Below are positions 57,511 to 60,248 of a stretch of DNA of 60,248 bases, piece after piece. Under the pieces are notes generated by a model. The model did no database searches. It worked only from the letters and a program-made list of their open reading frames with translations, and was not told where the DNA came from. Both the position numbers and the translations under genes were made by a program. Source of the DNA: Psychrobacter sp. 1044 (GTDB lineage Bacteria > Pseudomonadota > Gammaproteobacteria > Pseudomonadales > Moraxellaceae); NCBI RefSeq assembly GCF_904846525.1, contig NZ_CAJHAZ010000017.1, positions 1 to 60,248 of the forward strand, given 5' to 3'. Each line of letters starts with the position of its first letter. Position 1 is the stretch's first letter.

Positions 57511-58824
57511 ATGGCAGAAGATAACACCCCGCATTGCTCGTTTTGCGGCAAAGCCAAAAGCGATGTACAGCAGCTGATTGCCGCTGACGATGCCAATATC
57601 TGTAATGAATGTATTGAGCTATGTACCGATTTAATCGCTGACAGCGCTGAAGATGGCGATGATGACAGCGACATTGATACGTCTTGGGTCAATAAAAAAC
57701 TACCAACGCCAAAAGAGCTGCGTGCTAAGCTTGACGAATACGTCATTGGACAAGACGCTGCTAAAAAAGCACTAGCAGTTGCCGTCTATAACCATTATAA
57801 GCGTCTAAAAGTTAGCCAAACCTTAGCCAATGACAGCAAAAAAGCGAAGATTGGAGCTGACGATGCCATGGTTGAGTTGGCTAAGAGCAATATCTTGCTG
57901 ATTGGCCCAACGGGTTCTGGTAAGACCTTGCTGGCGCAAACCTTGGCGCGTCTACTGGATGTGCCTTTTGCAATGGCCGATGCGACGACCTTGACCGAAG
58001 CAGGTTATGTCGGTGAAGATGTCGAAAACATCGTGCAAAAACTTTTGCAAGCATCAGATTATGATGTCAGTAAAGCAGAGCAAGGTATTATCTATATCGA
58101 TGAGATTGATAAAATCAGTAAAAAAGGCGACAACCCGTCTATCACCCGTGATGTGTCAGGCGAAGGCGTACAGCAAGCGTTGCTAAAGCTTATCGAAGGT
58201 ACGGTCGCTGCCATTCCGCCACATGGTGGGCGCAAACATCCACAGCAAGAGCTGATCCAAGTTGATACGAGTAATATCTTAATCATCGTCGGCGGGGCGT
58301 TTGCCGGTCTTGATGCGGTTATTCAGCAGCGTACAGAAAAAGGCGGTATCGGCTTTAATGCGGATGTCAGCTCAAAAGATGATAGCAAACGCAGCTCAGA
58401 ATTACTGCAACAAGTAGAGCCTGAAGATTTGATCAAATTTGGGCTTATTCCTGAGCTCATCGGTCGTCTTCCTGTTCTCGCTGCACTCACAGAGCTGGAC
58501 GAGGACGCATTAGTTCAGATATTGACGGAACCAAAAAACGCCTTGGTTAAGCAATATAAGTATCTATTCGATATGGAAGGCGCTGACATTAGCTTTACCA
58601 AAGAAGCGCTCGATGCGATTGCCAAAAAAGCCATGGCGCGTAAGACTGGTGCTCGCGGACTGCGCTCTATCGTTGAGAATGCGCTCCTTGAGACTATGTA
58701 TGAGTTGCCTTCGATGAAAAACGCCAAGACTGTCATCGTCGATGAGCAAGTGATTAATGAAGGTAAAACACCTGAAATCATCTTTTCTACCGACGACTCA
58801 GAGCAAATAGCAATCGACGCTTAA
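57511..58824 (+). CDS. clpX: ClpX, ATPase subunit of ClpXP
   Basis: AAA+ unfoldase that feeds substrates to ClpP. The N-terminal zinc-binding domain has the four Cys in [10 protein letters not shown] and CNECIELC. The AAA+ core has Walker [10 protein letters not shown], Walker [10 protein letters not shown], and [19 protein letters not shown] (pore and insertion region), plus IGF in [10 protein letters not shown] for ClpP docking. The 437 residues fit the family. TAGGAG lies upstream. It ends at a terminator about 45 bp away. Confidence 0.97.
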   Translation: MAEDNTPHCSFCGKAKSDVQQLIAADDANICNECIELCTDLIADSAEDGDDDSDIDTSWVNKKLPTPKELRAKLDEYVIGQDAAKKALAVAVYNHYKRLKVSQTLANDSKKAKIGADDAMVELAKSNILLIGPTGSGKTLLAQTLARLLDVPFAMADATTLTEAGYVGEDVENIVQKLLQASDYDVSKAEQGIIYIDEIDKISKKGDNPSITRDVSGEGVQQALLKLIEGTVAAIPPHGGRKHPQQELIQVDTSNILIIVGGAFAGLDAVIQQRTEKGGIGFNADVSSKDDSKRSSELLQQVEPEDLIKFGLIPELIGRLPVLAALTELDEDALVQILTEPKNALVKQYKYLFDMEGADISFTKEALDAIAKKAMARKTGARGLRSIVENALLETMYELPSMKNAKTVIVDEQVINEGKTPEIIFSTDDSEQIAIDA

Positions 58825-58866
58825 CGGTTGTTATCAGCTTTATTAAAACTGTCATTGAAGTAAAGG

Positions 58867-58898
58867 CGTCTAGCATATCTTATGCTAGACGTTTTTTT
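58867..58898 (+). terminator. Terminator after clpX
   Basis: CGTCTAGCATA (58867-58877), 3-nt loop, TATGCTAGACG (58881-58891), then seven T. Confidence 0.93.
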
Positions 58899-59049
58899 AT
58901 GGCTGCTCACTTATGATCTTTTTATGACAGAAAATGTATGGATAAAGTGACAGCGGCGTCTATCAATCGTTCATAGCTAAAACCACAAAGCATGCTAAGG
59001 TAAATGTGCTACCAACACCTATCACTGATGAAACAAAGGACTGTTTATC

Positions 59050-60060
59050 ATGCTTAACAATGTCACTTCTATCGCAACCTCATTATGTCAACACTTGCCT
59101 TTTCATACCACGACAGACCAAGATATTGCCCCTTATTATCATAATCATGTCGCGGCTATTACGGGTGCTGGCTCTGGTATGGGGCGCGAGTTGGCTATTC
59201 ATTTGGCAAAGATGGGCTGCCACGTGGCGCTCTCTGATATCAACGCGGTGCAACTGGCACAGACCAAAGAATTGCTCGTCGGTTATGACATCAAAGCGAC
59301 CATGACAGTACTTGATGTCTCAGACTATAAAGCCGTGGAAGCGTGGGCAGATAGCGTCATGGCAGACCATGGCAAAGTGAACTTCATCTTTAATAATGCA
59401 GGCGTTGCGCTATATTCGACCGTAGAAGGCAGTAGCATTAGCGAGCTTGAATGGGTGATGGACATCAATTTTTGGGGTGTGGTCTATGGCACTAAAGCAT
59501 TTTTGCCATTGATTAAAAATAGTGTCAAACAAAGCGAATCGACGAATGGCAGCAAAAAAAACAGAACACGCCAATTTAACGAGCATGGTCACATCATTAA
59601 TATCTCAAGCCTGTTTGGCTTGACCGCACAGCCGTCACAATCTGCGTATAACGCCAGTAAATTTGCTGTACGCGGCTTTACTGAAAGCTTGCGTCAAGAG
59701 TTAGATATTCAGCGCTGCGGCGTGTCAGCGACCTGCATCCATCCCGGCGGGATTAAAACCAATATTGCCAATAGTGCCCGTGGCAATGACAGCATCAATG
59801 ATATTGGCATGCGTACTGGCCCCAAAGCCATTCAGAGCTTTAATAAATTCCTGAAATTTGATGCAGGCAATGCCGCTTTGATTATTTTGCAGGCTGCCGC
59901 GACCAATCAACCGCGCTGTCTTATTGGCAATGATGCCAAAATAATCGACGCGGTACAGCGTGTCTTTCCAGCGACATACAGCCAAATATTGAACGATGTC
60001 CATACGCTCTCTCGTAAGCTCAAACCACGCCGCCATAAAAAATCAAGCACGCCAAAATAG
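59050..60060 (+). CDS. Short-chain dehydrogenase/reductase
   Basis: A 336-residue NAD(P)-binding SDR. The cofactor motif is AAITGAGSGMGRELAIHLA near residue 35, followed by LDVSD, NNAGVAL, and the catalytic Ser in INISSLFGL with YNASK (Tyr and Lys). The C-terminal ~60 residues after the usual core are polar and basic, ending in RRHKKSS. The family covers many substrates and I cannot name one. AAAGGA lies about 11 nt before the ATG. It ends at a long-stem terminator. Confidence 0.85.
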   Translation: MLNNVTSIATSLCQHLPFHTTTDQDIAPYYHNHVAAITGAGSGMGRELAIHLAKMGCHVALSDINAVQLAQTKELLVGYDIKATMTVLDVSDYKAVEAWADSVMADHGKVNFIFNNAGVALYSTVEGSSISELEWVMDINFWGVVYGTKAFLPLIKNSVKQSESTNGSKKNRTRQFNEHGHIINISSLFGLTAQPSQSAYNASKFAVRGFTESLRQELDIQRCGVSATCIHPGGIKTNIANSARGNDSINDIGMRTGPKAIQSFNKFLKFDAGNAALIILQAAATNQPRCLIGNDAKIIDAVQRVFPATYSQILNDVHTLSRKLKPRRHKKSSTPK

Positions 60061-60080
60061 TATGTTTTAAGAGTATTTGC

Positions 60081-60129
60081 CCACAAAAAAGCGCTTAAAT
60101 ATTGATAATATTTAAGCGCTTTTTTGTGG
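60081..60129. terminator. Long-stem terminator after the SDR gene
   Basis: A perfect 23-bp stem, CCACAAAAAAGCGC through TTAAATATT (60081-60103) against its complement (60107-60129), with a 3-nt loop. The A- and T-tracts are internal to the stem, as with the terminator at 19413-19475. Confidence 0.92.
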
Positions 60130-60248
60130 CGAGTATTTCAACACTGTCTTTCAATATGGTTCTTCATACGGTATGAAATTGCCTTAAATTAAAGATAAAG
60201 GACGCAAATTGTCCTAACTATCAATAATAAAAAAGCCCAGCTATTTAA

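Noticed and set aside
60229..60248. A-rich run followed by GCCCAGCTATTTAA at the end of the window
   Set aside because: It looks like the left arm of a terminator of a gene beyond the window, but the right arm is cut off, so it is not claimed as a feature.

Overview
This window looks like chromosomal DNA from a Psychrobacter-like member of the Moraxellaceae (Gammaproteobacteria). The evidence is the AT-leaning codon use, the str operon, the ibaG-murA-hisG-hisD-hisC cluster, the neighbourhood of rsmI, yraN and a BON lipoprotein, a NadM-Nudix plus NadV nicotinamide salvage pair, and fadB before fadA. The genus is inferred from gene order and protein style, not from a database search. Almost everything is core housekeeping. 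I saw no tRNA, rRNA, CRISPR array, prophage or intact transposase.

Layout. 1-5.5 kb: str operon on the minus strand (rpsL-rpsG-fusA-tuf, with a near-consensus promoter), then an EcsC-family protein. 5.9-8.9 kb: fabB and pabB. 9-14.3 kb: ibaG-murA-hisG-(terminator and second promoter)-hisD-hisC. 14.4-21.8 kb: a secreted esterase-like hydrolase, BON lipoprotein, yraN, rsmI, a PfkB kinase, metY and nfuA. 22.3-27.2 kb: a small membrane ORF, a hydrolase, nadM-Nudix, nadV and an SGNH hydrolase. 27.3-36.2 kb: rpmE2, YceI, a FemAB/GNAT-like protein between two twin terminators, a COG4315 lipoprotein, an FAD oxidoreductase, LOG, a hydrolase, ExoX-like and M23 genes. 36.2-39.7 kb: phoB-phoR with a PHO box, dtd and psd. 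39.75-39.92 kb: a MITE. 39.9-45 kb: DUF1287, HD-domain and isochorismatase-family genes, then a tandem pair of paralogous membrane proteins. 45-48.6 kb: fadB-fadA. 49.4-60.1 kb: ispA, DUF72, DUF2971, sodB, rdgB, tig, clpP, clpX and an SDR oxidoreductase.

The best candidate for something undescribed is the pair at 42250-44918. The downstream protein carries a C-terminal rhomboid fold whose catalytic Ser, oxyanion Asn and catalytic His positions all appear to be replaced (Trp486, Ser439, about Tyr538). That makes it look like a bacterial rhomboid pseudoprotease. Its N-terminal 330 residues form a separate membrane/ectodomain module, and the gene directly upstream encodes a stand-alone paralogue of that module.

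Other points of interest are: a PhoR with no membrane segments, next to a PHO box before phoB; a 170-bp MITE with TA target duplication; a dispersed ~78-bp repeat present twice in opposite orientation; hydrophilic low-complexity inserts in several conserved enzymes; and tandem-repeat decoy arms in the tig terminator. How the genes work together: nadM and nadV give a two-step nicotinamide-to-NAD route; phoB/phoR sense phosphate; fadB/fadA perform beta-oxidation; tig, clpP and clpX form a protein-quality cluster.
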